From positions 111,504 to 175,503 of the forward strand of contig NZ_JAFCJT010000014.1 of NCBI RefSeq assembly GCF_018130785.1: 64,000 nucleotides of DNA. Direction: 5' to 3'. The stretch's first letter is position 1. The number at the start of each line of letters is the position of its first letter. Of the stretch, positions 40,051 through 49,374 are shown one piece after another. The position numbers and the translations under genes are program-made. The notes below the pieces were generated by a model. The model saw only the letters and a program-made list of their open reading frames with translations, had not been told where the DNA came from and ran no database searches. This stretch comes from Bradyrhizobium liaoningense (lineage in GTDB: Bacteria; Pseudomonadota; Alphaproteobacteria; Rhizobiales; Xanthobacteraceae).

Positions 40051-42705
40051 CTACCACACGTATCGCAGGCTCGCGGTGCCGGTATAGGTGGTGCTGCGCG
40101 CCGCGAACTCGCCGTCAAACTTGGCCGACAGGGCAACGCCGTTCGAAAACTTCAGCTCGGCACCGGCCGATGTGAGCGCGGCGCCCTTTGCCGGCGTCGC
40201 GCCATTGACGATGAAGCCCGCGACGGGCAGTGCCTGGAATGCGGCGACGAGCGTCGGATCGCTCACCCAATCATGAGCCCAGGCCGCGCGGCCGCGCAAC
40301 GTGAGGATCGCATTCGGCGTGACCAGCGTCGCGCGGTCGAAGCGCCCGCCGAGCTCGCTCCGTGTGTCGGAGGCCGTGCGTCCCTGGTAGGTCAGGCCAA
40401 AGCCGCTGCCGGCGAGATCGGCCTCGGTATAAGTCGGTGTGCGAAAAGCCTGCGCCTGCGCCGCCACGTATGGCGTGAAGCCGCCAATCGGCGTGGGGAA
40501 GCGATAGCCACCCTCGATGCGGCCTCCGACGGTTTGAGCGTCGAATTTCGCGGTGAGCTGGTTGCCGAACGGTGCGAGCCGGTCTGTCGACATCCAATGA
40601 TTGGCCACTGCGAGAGAGGCGGCGAAATAGGCCGGGCCTGTACGCACCACGGTGTAGACGCCGGCCTGGATTGCATCGCTCTTGCCGCCGCCGATCGCCT
40701 GCGCGAGGTCCCACTTGGTGCCGCCGCCCGACAGCGCAAAGCCGACCAGCGCATCACGGCCGAAATGATAATCGGCGCCGGCCGCGACGCCGCTCACGCG
40801 CGTGCTCAGGTCGTGACTGCCGACCACGGCGGGGTCGCCGCTGGTGCGGTTGGTGCCGCCGAACGCCGTGCCCCAAACCGCCCAACGCTCCGCGAAGGCC
40901 GGCGCTTTCGTCGCCGGCGTCCCCAGAACCTTGTTGTAGGCGAGGGCAATATCGTCCGGCAGCGCGGCGCGCTCGGGGCTGAAGCCGAGCGCCCTGTCGC
41001 CCGTGCTCACGCCGCCGCGTCCGCTCACGAATGGATCGAGCATCAGGCCAAGGAACTGGCTCGTGAACTGGAACGCGCCCTGCTGCGCGCCGGTCGCGGC
41101 TTCGCCCGAAAGCTGATCGAGATTGTAGCGAAGCTGGGCGTCGCTCTGGCCTGCGAAGGAGGACAGGAAGGGTAGATTAGGCCCGAATGCACTCAAGGCG
41201 CCGGCCACCGCCTTCTGGTTCTGCGTCTGGGCGACGGAGAAGAATGCGGCGTTGTTGTAGTTGAGCGTCAGGAAGACGTTGAACCCGTCATAGCTGAGGG
41301 AGGACGCGAACAGCTGCGGATTGTATCCGCTGACAGTCACGCCCGCGAAGCTGCCGGTGAGGCCAGCCGTCGTGCTGAGGATGGTGTATTGCGTCGACGC
41401 GTTGTAGGCGCCTGCAAGCGTGGTGACGGCGACGGTGCCGCCGGTCAGCGTCGCGCTCATGGCGGCAATCTTGTCGGATTGTCCGGCCGCGTTGACCGAA
41501 ATCGCGTAGGTCGACCCCGACTGGAACGCCGCATTGCTATTGACGACGAGCTGACCGAGATTGCCGGGCTCAACCCTACCGCCCGACAGCACGGTGAGCG
41601 TTCCGATCATGCCGTTGCCACTGAGCGTGCCGCCGCTGACGATCGTCGCGATGTTGGGCATCGAGCCGTTCACCTCGAGGGTGCCGGCCAGGACATTTAC
41701 GGCCGCGATTTCAGTCGTCGAGCCGTTCAGCGTCCAGGTGGAGCTGCCGGTCTTTTCCAGCAGCTCAAATTCCCGGAACTGATTGGACGCACCGAATGTG
41801 CCGAGGTCGAAGCCAGCGTTGACGGTCCCGCCCAGGCGCAGCGTGTCCGCGCCGTTGCCGCCCACGACCCATCCGGTGATGTTCGATCCGGCACGCAGCT
41901 CGAAGACGTCGCTGCCGTCCTTGAGGTCGACAGCAATGCTGACGCCGTTGCTGCTGATCGCGCCTGAGTTGATAATGGTGTCCTGATTGTTCGAGCCGAA
42001 TATTGCACTGCCCGAGGCATTCGATATCGTGCCGGCGTTGTTGATGGTGTTGCCGCCCGCCGCGCTGTTGAGATCGATGGCGGCGGGTCCGTTGCCCTGG
42101 ACAAAGCCGCCCGACAGGATGTTCACCTGATTACCTGCCGAACCGCCGAAGATGCCGATGCCGGCGGTTCCGGCAGCGCCGCTTCCAACCGTACCCCCGA
42201 TCACGATGATGTTGTTGTTCGAACCGGCGAGGCCAAGCCCCGCCGTGCCGACGGTCGGCGATCCGACTACAGCACCTGCATCCACCGTGATTGTATTGTT
42301 GCCGCCGCCTGACACGTCGATGCCGTCGCTGTTGGCAGGAGTGACCGACGCATTGCCGAGAACCTTGATCGCGCTATTCGATGTCGTGTCGAAGACAATG
42401 CCGGCAAAGACGGGGTCGTTCAGGGACGTCGGGCTGCCGTCGCCGACGTTGACGGTGACGCCGCTGACCCCTGACGCTGTTCTGACCAGGGTATTGCTCA
42501 TCCCGGTGCAGGTAATTGAATCACCGGACTGGAGTGCTACCTGCGAGCCGGCCCCGGTAATCACACATGCCGCTTCTGCCGGCATGATGAACCACGGCAG
42601 CGAGCTACCGAGGGCACCGATCGCGGTGCTCAAGAGAACCGCACGCCGCCGGGACGTCGTCGCGCGAACGATATTGCGCGGGGTCATCAAATGATTCCAA
42701 GGCAC
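40051..42705 (-). CDS. Autotransporter with outer-membrane beta-barrel
   Basis: 884 residues. A long signal peptide (about 45 residues, ending PAEAA) leads into an Asn/Gly/Thr-rich passenger (residues about 45-590) with short beta-helix-like repeats such as GGGNNTITVDAGAVVGSPTVG and GGNTINNAGTISNASG. A junction (NPQLFASSLSYDGFNVFLTL) precedes the autotransporter barrel, about the last 270 residues: WAVWGTAFGGTNRTSGD, AGADYHFGRD, ASLAVANHW, ending in aromatic RYVW as barrel targeting requires. Self-translocating surface protein; adhesion is the common role, unproven here. GTG 42705 is chosen for the AGAGGAG site seven bases upstream; ATG 42687 is an alternative. It is convergent with the TetR gene, 13 bp apart. 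Confidence 0.88.
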   Translation of the reverse strand: MPWNHLMTPRNIVRATTSRRRAVLLSTAIGALGSSLPWFIMPAEAACVITGAGSQVALQSGDSITCTGMSNTLVRTASGVSGVTVNVGDGSPTSLNDPVFAGIVFDTTSNSAIKVLGNASVTPANSDGIDVSGGGNNTITVDAGAVVGSPTVGTAGLGLAGSNNNIIVIGGTVGSGAAGTAGIGIFGGSAGNQVNILSGGFVQGNGPAAIDLNSAAGGNTINNAGTISNASGSAIFGSNNQDTIINSGAISSNGVSIAVDLKDGSDVFELRAGSNITGWVVGGNGADTLRLGGTVNAGFDLGTFGASNQFREFELLEKTGSSTWTLNGSTTEIAAVNVLAGTLEVNGSMPNIATIVSGGTLSGNGMIGTLTVLSGGRVEPGNLGQLVVNSNAAFQSGSTYAISVNAAGQSDKIAAMSATLTGGTVAVTTLAGAYNASTQYTILSTTAGLTGSFAGVTVSGYNPQLFASSLSYDGFNVFLTLNYNNAAFFSVAQTQNQKAVAGALSAFGPNLPFLSSFAGQSDAQLRYNLDQLSGEAATGAQQGAFQFTSQFLGLMLDPFVSGRGGVSTGDRALGFSPERAALPDDIALAYNKVLGTPATKAPAFAERWAVWGTAFGGTNRTSGDPAVVGSHDLSTRVSGVAAGADYHFGRDALVGFALSGGGTKWDLAQAIGGGKSDAIQAGVYTVVRTGPAYFAASLAVANHWMSTDRLAPFGNQLTAKFDAQTVGGRIEGGYRFPTPIGGFTPYVAAQAQAFRTPTYTEADLAGSGFGLTYQGRTASDTRSELGGRFDRATLVTPNAILTLRGRAAWAHDWVSDPTLVAAFQALPVAGFIVNGATPAKGAALTSAGAELKFSNGVALSAKFDGEFAARSTTYTGTASLRYVW

Positions 42706-43002
42706 TTCCAAACTCCTCTCGCGGCGCGGTCCGGGCGGATTCGCGCCCGCAGCATCGGGCGGTGCTATGGCTTAGCGAATGAGGTCCCGGCCATCGTGGA
42801 CCGGCGCGCAATGTGATGTGTCCGAATGCGAAGAGCGCCGTTTTTTCAGAGCCATGTGGCCGCCACGTCACAACTGCGCCGTGTCACTGTATTGGCTGGT
42901 GCGCCGGGGTGGACCGGGGCGCCATCGGGTGGGCCTGAGGCGAACTCAACCTGATTGCGATGGTGCCCGGACCATCGAGATGAAATTGCGAGTCGACGGC
43001 TG

Positions 43003-44316
43003 TCAGCCTCGCGCTGCGACGGCCTCGCGCGGACGGGCTGCAACGACGACGACGTCCGGCCGGCCGTTGTCGACCTGTACCCGGTTGCGCCCCTTTTCCT
43101 TGGCGCGGTAACAGGCGGCATCCGCGCGCCGCATCGCGTCCTCGAGCGTGGTGTTGCCGTCCGCGATGCAGGCGACGCCGATGCTGGCGGTCACCGCAAA
43201 GCAACGATCGTCCCAGGCAAAGGTGAACAGCTCGAGCGATCTGCGCAGGCGCTCGGCGATATCGACGGTCGTCGAGGGTGAGCATTGCGGCAGGATCAGG
43301 CCGAATTCGTCGCCGCCAAGCCGGGCCACCAGATCATACGGCTCCCGGTCCTGTTGCAGCAGGCGCGAGACCTGGCAGAGCAGGCGGTCGCCGGCGAGGT
43401 GGCCGCAGGTGTCGTTGACGCTCTTGAACTGGTCGAGGTCGAGCAGGATCAGGCCCAGCGAACCCGCCGCGGTCCTGTCCAACTCGCTTTGCAGGCGCGC
43501 CTCGAAGGCGCGGCGGTTGGACAGGCCGGTCAACCAGTCGTGCGACGCCTGCCAGGCCAGGCGCTCCTTCTCGGCATGCAACGCGTCCTCGAACGCCTGT
43601 CGTTGGAGCATCAAGCGCCGCGTGTGCCAGATCAGGAGCAGGATCAGCGTCGCGGCCGCCACGATGTTGATGCACGTCAGCGTTACCTTGATGGCGCGGG
43701 AGCCTTCGCCGAGGACAGCAGAGAACCGCTCTGCATGCACCGTGAACTGCGCGTTGAGCTCCGAGAGCCGCGACGACAGCAGCCGCAAGCGGTCGCGGTC
43801 CTGAACGGGGCCGTTCGCCAACTCGGACCGGATGACCTCGCCGAAGACGCTGAGCTCCAGCAGCATGGGATCGGTGGCCGCCCATTCGTGGATCGCTTCC
43901 TGGAGGAAGCTGACGCGGTTGAAATAGCGGAACAGCCAGATCAATCCCGGAACGTCATCGGGATGGTTGCCGCCTTGCAGAAAGCCGATGCGGGCGGCCT
44001 CGACGTCGACCGGGTCGCGCTCGAGTGCCCACCGCGCGAACTCATCGCCGATCGGAACGGCGAGGGACGTCTGGTATTGGGCGAACTGGCTCGCCTCGCC
44101 TGAATGCAGATAGAGATTGAGGAAATAGACGGCGTTCTTCTGTGACCGCGACCACATCGCTTCGCCCGCGACATAGGCGCGGACCGACGACATCACTTCG
44201 AGACTGAATCCCGCGATCGCCGCCTGGAGCACGACGACCATCACGAATGGCGAGACGAGCTTGATGACGTGAAGGAAGCTGCGTTCCTTCGTCGACGTCG
44301 CTGTTCTGCGAAACAC
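43003..44316 (-). CDS. Membrane-bound diguanylate cyclase (GGDEF)
   Basis: 437 residues from GTG 44316 (GGGGA nine bases upstream; the start is uncertain). Helix 1 (LVSPFVMVVVLQAAIAGFSLEV), a periplasmic sensor of about 210 residues with no recognised fold, helix 2 (VTLTCINIVAAATLILLLIW), then a cytoplasmic GGDEF domain with HDWLTGLSNRRAFEARL, LDLDQFKSVNDTCGHLAGD and the active site RLGGDEF near residue 333. It would make cyclic-di-GMP. The inhibitory I-site RxxD is EPYD here, so product feedback is probably lost. It stands alone, about 240 bp before pncB on the same strand. Confidence 0.9.
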   Translation of the reverse strand: MFRRTATSTKERSFLHVIKLVSPFVMVVVLQAAIAGFSLEVMSSVRAYVAGEAMWSRSQKNAVYFLNLYLHSGEASQFAQYQTSLAVPIGDEFARWALERDPVDVEAARIGFLQGGNHPDDVPGLIWLFRYFNRVSFLQEAIHEWAATDPMLLELSVFGEVIRSELANGPVQDRDRLRLLSSRLSELNAQFTVHAERFSAVLGEGSRAIKVTLTCINIVAAATLILLLIWHTRRLMLQRQAFEDALHAEKERLAWQASHDWLTGLSNRRAFEARLQSELDRTAAGSLGLILLDLDQFKSVNDTCGHLAGDRLLCQVSRLLQQDREPYDLVARLGGDEFGLILPQCSPSTTVDIAERLRRSLELFTFAWDDRCFAVTASIGVACIADGNTTLEDAMRRADAACYRAKEKGRNRVQVDNGRPDVVVVAARPREAVAARG

Positions 44317-44559
44317 CCTGCGTTCCCCAAATCGATCAACAACCCCAGCGGAGCGTTGCGCCTGCAACGACAAGTAGAGGGGAAAGTTGCCTAACTCGAC
44401 CTCAAGACGCAGGTGACTGCACCGCAGGGTGAAAGCGTTGTGAAGCCGATGCCGACAGTTCGCTTCAAATGCCGGCAAACCGGAACCAGCGCGGCGTCGG
44501 CGCGCCAGTGCCTCGCATTTGTCCAGCGGGGTTTACGTGACCGAGATATCGGTTCGGCG

Positions 44560-45864
44560 CTAGACCAGCACCGGCTGGCGGACGCGGCCGGCGTCGCCGA
44601 ACACGCGCAGATAGCGCTCGATCTCCGAGGGCAGGCCGGTCGCCTTCTCCGGATTGTCGGAGAGCTTGACGGCCGGATGTCCGTCCACCGACGACACCTT
44701 GCAGACCAGCGAGATCGGATCGAGATTGAACGAGCCGTCCGGTGCGCAGCCGACGAAATCATTGGTGAGGTTGGTGCCCCAACCGAAGGAGAGCCGCACG
44801 CGGCCGGAGAAGTGGTGATAGGTCTCCTCGATCGAGCCGACATCCATCGCATCGGAAAAGACCAGCAGCTTGTCCTTGGGATTGCGACCCTTCTTCTGCC
44901 ACCACGCGACGATCTCCTCGCCGGCCTGGACCGGCGGCGCGCTGTCGGGACGGAAGCCGGTCCAGTCGGCGACCCATTCCGGTGCATCGCGCAGGAAGGC
45001 CTTGGTGCCGAAGGCGTCGGGCAGCGCGATCAGGAGGTTGCCGCCATAGGTCTGGCGCCATTGGTCGAGAATGCGATAGGGCGCCCAGCGCAATTCCTCG
45101 TCATCCTTGGCGAGCGCAGCCGCCACCATCGGCAGCTCATGCGCATTGGTGCCGATGGCTTCGAGATCATTGTCCATCGCCAGCAGTACGTTGGAGGTGC
45201 CGATGAAGGACGGGCCCAGGCCTTCCTTCACCGCCTCGACGCACCAGCGCTGCCACAGAAAGCCGTGGCGGCGGCGGGTGCCGAAGTCGGACAGACGCAG
45301 ATTCTCGAGCTGGCGCAGCCGTTCGACCTTGGTCCACAGCTTGGCCTTGGCGCGGGCATAAAGCACGTCGAGCTCGAAGCGGCCGCGGCCCTTCATCGCC
45401 GCGCGCGAGCGCAACTCGTTGAGGATGGCGAGCGCCGGAATTTCCCACATGGTGGTGTGGGTCCAGGGACCGTGGAAATGTAGTTCGTACTGGCCCTCGA
45501 CCTTGCGCAGCTCGTATTCGGGCAGCCGGAATTCGGCCAGCCAGCGGATGAAGTCCGCCGAGAACATGTGGGTCTTGCCGTAGAAGGTGTTACCGGCAAG
45601 CCAGATCAGCTCCTTTTTGGTGAAGCGGATGGTGCGGGCGTGGTCGAGCTGGGCGCGCAGCTCGCCCTCGTCGATGGTCTCGGCGAGCCGTACGTGGCGC
45701 GAGCGGTTGATGACCGAGAAGGTCACCTGCTGACTCGGGTATGTTTCCCGAATCATCTGCAACATCAATAGTTTGTAGAAGTCGGTATCCAGCAGGCTGC
45801 GGATAATGGGGTCCAGCCGCCAGCTATGATTGTAGGTCCGGCTCGCAATATCGGTCACTGTCAT
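44560..45864 (-). CDS. pncB: Nicotinate phosphoribosyltransferase PncB
   Basis: 434 residues, a normal length. It joins nicotinate and PRPP in NAD salvage. Marks in order: SLLDTDFYKLLMLQ at the N-terminus, TFYGKTHMFSADF, ELHFHGPWTHTTMWEIPALAILNEL, GTSNVLLAMDND, and GTNAHELPM with the His that is phosphorylated in this family. GWGTNLTNDF near the end binds phosphate. The gene stands alone. It is interesting beside the NicC-like hydroxylase elsewhere in the window, which would consume nicotinate-derived compounds; no direct link is shown. Confidence 0.95.
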   Translation of the reverse strand: MTVTDIASRTYNHSWRLDPIIRSLLDTDFYKLLMLQMIRETYPSQQVTFSVINRSRHVRLAETIDEGELRAQLDHARTIRFTKKELIWLAGNTFYGKTHMFSADFIRWLAEFRLPEYELRKVEGQYELHFHGPWTHTTMWEIPALAILNELRSRAAMKGRGRFELDVLYARAKAKLWTKVERLRQLENLRLSDFGTRRRHGFLWQRWCVEAVKEGLGPSFIGTSNVLLAMDNDLEAIGTNAHELPMVAAALAKDDEELRWAPYRILDQWRQTYGGNLLIALPDAFGTKAFLRDAPEWVADWTGFRPDSAPPVQAGEEIVAWWQKKGRNPKDKLLVFSDAMDVGSIEETYHHFSGRVRLSFGWGTNLTNDFVGCAPDGSFNLDPISLVCKVSSVDGHPAVKLSDNPEKATGLPSEIERYLRVFGDAGRVRQPVLV

Positions 45865-45944
45865 GGCCGAATTCTAGCGTGGCGGCCCTCGCGCAACCAG
45901 TGGGTTTGGCGAAAGGCAGACTTCCTTGAAACCGTGACCGAGGC

Positions 45945-46865
45945 TCAGTCTCCGGCCGCCGTTGCCGCCACGGTTTCGAGCTGGCCGCGGATCCAGCGAT
46001 GGGCCGGGTCTTTCTGATAGCGCTGATGCCAGACCATGAACATCGGCAGCTCGGCCAGCGTGCGCGTGCGCGACGCCAATGGAATCCGCGTTTGCGCGAA
46101 ACCGCGCATCACGCCGGAGGCGAGCAGGCTCGGCATGCTCGCCAGCATCTGCGAGCCGCGCAGGAAGGGCGGCACGCCGGAAAAGCTCGGTACGGAGATG
46201 GCGATGTCGCGAAGGAAGCCGTTCGCCGCCAGCCGGCGGTCGAAGTCGAGCCGCTCGTTGTCGGTATAGACCACCGTGATGTGGCGTGCCGCGAGATAGG
46301 CGCTGCGGCCGGCCGGAGCGGTGCGCGCCCTGGGATCGAAATAGCAGACGTAATGATCGCTGAGCAGCCGCTTCTGCACGATGTCCACGCCGGATGGCGG
46401 CAGCGGCGTGACCAGGAGATCGCAGCGGTTTTCGCGCAGCATCGCGGGCGAGGGCGACTGCGAGGGGATCACGCGCAGATTCAGGCTCTTTACCTGTCCC
46501 GCGACATGGTCGAAGAACCGCGGCAACAGCAAATCGCGCTGCAAATCATTGGCGGCGATCGTCAGCGCAAGCTGCGCGCGCACCGGCTCGAAGGTGACGC
46601 CCCCGGCAAAGCTGCGCATCTCGTCGATCAGCGCCCGCGCCTTCGCGGCCAATGCCTGGGCATGCGCGGTGGCGACGATGCCGCGACCGGATTTGGCAAA
46701 CAGCGGATCGCCCGCGATCCGCCGCAGCTTGTTCAGCCCGTGACTGACCGCCGATTGCGTCAGGCCGAGCCGCGTGGCTGCCGCCGTGACCGAGCCCTCC
46801 TCCAGCACGGCGAGAAACAGTTCGAGCGCGTGACCGTCGAGGGCCAAATGATCGATTTCTTTCAT
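45945..46865 (-). CDS. LysR-family regulator, divergent from pcaHG
   Basis: 306 residues from ATG 46865. The N-terminal HTH is seen in LELFLAVLEEGSVTAAATRLGLTQSAVSHGLNKLR. A substrate-binding domain (about 90-300) follows with IPSQSPSPAMLRENRCDLLVTPLPPSGVDIVQ. It lies 104 bp from the divergent pcaH start, the classic place for an activator of protocatechuate genes (PcaQ position). The sequence looks more like the NodD/DntR subgroup than PcaQ, and no ATAACC-N4-GGTTA PcaQ site is visible. The AT-rich patch at 46866-46905 probably holds its site. Function inferred from position. Confidence 0.85.
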   Translation of the reverse strand: MKEIDHLALDGHALELFLAVLEEGSVTAAATRLGLTQSAVSHGLNKLRRIAGDPLFAKSGRGIVATAHAQALAAKARALIDEMRSFAGGVTFEPVRAQLALTIAANDLQRDLLLPRFFDHVAGQVKSLNLRVIPSQSPSPAMLRENRCDLLVTPLPPSGVDIVQKRLLSDHYVCYFDPRARTAPAGRSAYLAARHITVVYTDNERLDFDRRLAANGFLRDIAISVPSFSGVPPFLRGSQMLASMPSLLASGVMRGFAQTRIPLASRTRTLAELPMFMVWHQRYQKDPAHRWIRGQLETVAATAAGD

Positions 46866-46969
46866 GCAATATATTATAATCGATCTATTTATCTGTGGAA
46901 TAGGCCGGCCCATGATCTCCCGATAAGCCGCGCGTCCGTCCCGGGCGCTCTCAGGGAGAGACAACGCCG

Positions 46970-47758
46970 ATGAATGCCCAGGCGCCAGCCTTGCGTGATC
47001 CCCGCCTCAACCGCCCTGAGCCTTTCACGCCGCCGCTCGGCGACGGCGGCTTCTTCCAGCGCGACCGCTCGATCCATCCGCCGGCGCACGCGCCCGGCTA
47101 CAAATCCTCGGTGCTGCGCTCGCCGCGCCAGGCGCTGTTGTCGCTGGAGAACTCGATCTCGGAGATCACCGGGCCGGTGTTCGGCCACAACGATCTCGGC
47201 CCGCTCGACAATGATCTGATCCGCAACTACGCCAAGGACGGCGATCCCGTCGGCGAGCGCATCATCGTCCATGGCCGCGTGCTGGACGAGACCGGCCGCG
47301 GCGTGCCGAACACGTTGGTCGAGTTCTGGCAGGCCAATGCCGGCGGCCGCTACCGGCACAGGAAGGATACGTATCTGGCGCCGGTCGATCCAAATTTCGG
47401 CGGCTGCGGCCGTGCGCTGACCGACGACACCGGCTACTATTATTTCCGCACCGTGAAGCCGGGCCCCTATCCCTGGCGCAACTACGTCAACAGCTGGCGT
47501 CCCGCCCACATCCACTTCTCGGTGTTCGGCTCGGGCTTTGCGCAGCGGCTGATCACCCAGATGTATTTCGAGGGCGATCCCCTGATCCCGGTCTGTCCGA
47601 TCCTGACGACGATCCCGGACAAGGACGCGCTCGACCGCCTCGTGGCGCCGCTCGACCTCAACGCCTCGACGCCGTTCGATTCGCTTGCCTACCGCTTCGA
47701 CATCGTGCTGCGCGGCCAGCGCTCCACCTATTTTGAAAATCGCACCGCGGGGAACTGA
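46970..47758 (+). CDS. pcaH: Protocatechuate 3,4-dioxygenase beta subunit PcaH
   Basis: 262 residues. The beta subunit carries the ferric site. Family marks: PVGERIIVHGRVLDETGRGVPNTLVEFWQANAGGRYRH, GYYYFRTVKPGPYPWRN (Tyr ligands), and WRPAHIHFSVFG (His ligands). It opens the ring of protocatechuate to beta-carboxymuconate. GGGAGAG lies 8-10 bases before the ATG. It precedes pcaG by 3 bp. The pobA gene 2.6 kb downstream makes its substrate from 4-hydroxybenzoate. Confidence 0.96.
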   Translation: MNAQAPALRDPRLNRPEPFTPPLGDGGFFQRDRSIHPPAHAPGYKSSVLRSPRQALLSLENSISEITGPVFGHNDLGPLDNDLIRNYAKDGDPVGERIIVHGRVLDETGRGVPNTLVEFWQANAGGRYRHRKDTYLAPVDPNFGGCGRALTDDTGYYYFRTVKPGPYPWRNYVNSWRPAHIHFSVFGSGFAQRLITQMYFEGDPLIPVCPILTTIPDKDALDRLVAPLDLNASTPFDSLAYRFDIVLRGQRSTYFENRTAGN

Positions 47759-47761
47759 GCA

Positions 47762-48388
47762 ATGCCGCAGCCGCTCAACTATCTCAAGGAAACCGCCTCG
47801 CAGACCGCAGGGCCCTACGTCCATATCGGCCTGATCCCGGCGATGGCCGGCTTCGACATCTTCGAGAAGAATTTTTCCAACGTGCTGGTGACGCCAAGCA
47901 CGCAAGGCGAGCGTATCACGCTGGAGGGCCGGGTCCTCGACGGCACGGGCACGCCGCTGCGCGATGTGCTCCTGGAGATCTGGCAGGCCAATGCGTCGGG
48001 CCGCTACAACCATCCGGCCGATCGTTCTGCCGGCGCGCCGGACGATGAGTTTCGCGGCTGGGGCCGCGCCGGTTCGGATTTCGACAGCGGCCTCATCACT
48101 TTCGAGACCATCAAGCCGGGAGCGATCACGGACAAGGCGGGCCGCAAATGCGCACCCCACGTCAATATCTGGATCGTCGCACGCGGCATCAACATCGGTC
48201 TCAATACGCGACTCTATTTCTCCGACGAAGAAGCCGCGAATGCCGCCGACCCCGTGCTCAACCTGGTCGAGCCGCCGGTTCGGCGCGCGACACTGATCGC
48301 CACGCGCGGTGAGCGCGCCGGCAAAGTCGTGTACTCCTTCACGATCAATTTGCAGGGGGCGGAGGAGACGGTGTTCTTCGACGTCTGA
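47762..48388 (+). CDS. pcaG: Protocatechuate 3,4-dioxygenase alpha subunit PcaG
   Basis: 208 residues, the usual length. It forms the (alpha-beta) dioxygenase with PcaH, without iron ligands of its own. Marks: SQTAGPYVHIGLIP, ERITLEGRVLDGTGTPLRDVLLEIWQANASGRYNHP, and APHVNIWIVARGINIGLNTRLYF. It follows pcaH by 3 bp, so the two are cotranslated. No pcaB, pcaC or pcaD follows, so the rest of the beta-ketoadipate branch is encoded elsewhere. Confidence 0.95.
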   Translation: MPQPLNYLKETASQTAGPYVHIGLIPAMAGFDIFEKNFSNVLVTPSTQGERITLEGRVLDGTGTPLRDVLLEIWQANASGRYNHPADRSAGAPDDEFRGWGRAGSDFDSGLITFETIKPGAITDKAGRKCAPHVNIWIVARGINIGLNTRLYFSDEEAANAADPVLNLVEPPVRRATLIATRGERAGKVVYSFTINLQGAEETVFFDV

Positions 48389-48412
48389 CAATCCGGCGGT
48401 CGTCCCGCAAGA

Positions 48413-49027
48413 TCATTCCACCTGGTCGCCTCGATTGATCGTTCTACGCGTGGTGGTTTGCGGTGATTGCTGACGCATCTCGCGCGACCCCGGTCGCTCG
48501 GCCGGATCGCGCCCCAGTCTTGGCTTCAGCTCTGTCAAATCAATGAACACGTCTGCCTGCCGGCGCAGTTCGTCGGCAACTATAGGAGGCTGGCTCGCCA
48601 GCGTGGAGACGACTGTCACGCGGACGCCGCGGCGTTGCACGGCTTCCACCAGCGAACGAAAATCCCCATCGCCCGAGAACAACACGATCTGATTGACGTG
48701 CTCGGCGAGTTCCATGGCATTCACGGCGAGTTCCACATCCATGCTGCCCCTCACCTTGCGGCGGCCGGTCGTGGCGTCAACGAACTCCTTGGCGAGCTTG
48801 GTGACGACGGTGTACCCGTTATAGTCGAGCCAATCGATCAACGGGCGGATCGATGAATATTCCTGATCCTCGCTCACGGTCGTGTAGTAGAAGGCTCGCA
48901 GCAGCGTACCTCGGCCGTGAAATTCGCTGAGCAGGCGCCTGTAGTCGACATCGAACCCGAGCGCCTTCGTGGCGGCATAGAGATTGGGACCGTCGATGAA
49001 GACCGCAATCTTCTCAAACGAAGACAT
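48413..49027 (-). CDS. NYN-domain protein (LabA/DUF88 type)
   Basis: 204 residues from ATG 49027. The PIN-like NYN ribonuclease fold is seen in AVFIDGPNLYAATKALGF (first Asp and Asn), KVRGSMDVELAVNAMEL (second acidic patch), and VLFSGDGDFRSLVEAVQRRGVRVTVV (third Asp pair). The four acidic residues expected for metal-dependent RNA cleavage are present. The C-terminal 40 residues are basic and disordered, as often in LabA-type proteins. It is convergent with pcaG, 24 bp apart. The target RNA is unknown. Confidence 0.88.
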   Translation of the reverse strand: MSSFEKIAVFIDGPNLYAATKALGFDVDYRRLLSEFHGRGTLLRAFYYTTVSEDQEYSSIRPLIDWLDYNGYTVVTKLAKEFVDATTGRRKVRGSMDVELAVNAMELAEHVNQIVLFSGDGDFRSLVEAVQRRGVRVTVVSTLASQPPIVADELRRQADVFIDLTELKPRLGRDPAERPGSREMRQQSPQTTTRRTINRGDQVE

Positions 49028-49374
49028 TATGCACAAATCCCCAGTTCCGCATGGAAGCCGCCAGGTTCAGCCGTCAGGACTGTGTGCCGGCCGGAAAGCA
49101 CCGAAGTCGCCGATGGCGCGCGGAAAAATGCGGCGCAGACGGCCGGAGGGGGGGCCATCATGCGCCAGTTAAGGGAGGTTTGATGCAACCAGCGCCAGGA
49201 TTCCGAATGCAGTCATGTTAAGGCGTGCGCGTACCACGCTCAATTGTACGGAGGTAAACGGCTCCTATCCAAAGGGTTGGATACTCTATACGAAGGTAAG
49301 TGGACGCGCCGGCTCGGATCGCTGTCTGGATCGTTGTGCGCGCCCGAGGGCCAGTTCTTCGATGTGGGATGGCC
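49028..49374. other. Intergenic stretch with no recognised feature
   Basis: 347 bp between the NYN gene start and the stop of the AraC gene. Small open frames occur on both strands but none has a ribosome site with convincing codon use. It should hold the NYN gene promoter at its left edge. I see no tRNA or repeat. Confidence 0.4.

Noticed and set aside
46866..46969. PcaQ-type operator between the LysR gene and pcaH
   Set aside because: The ATAACC-N4-GGTTA pattern is not present; only an AT-rich patch is seen.
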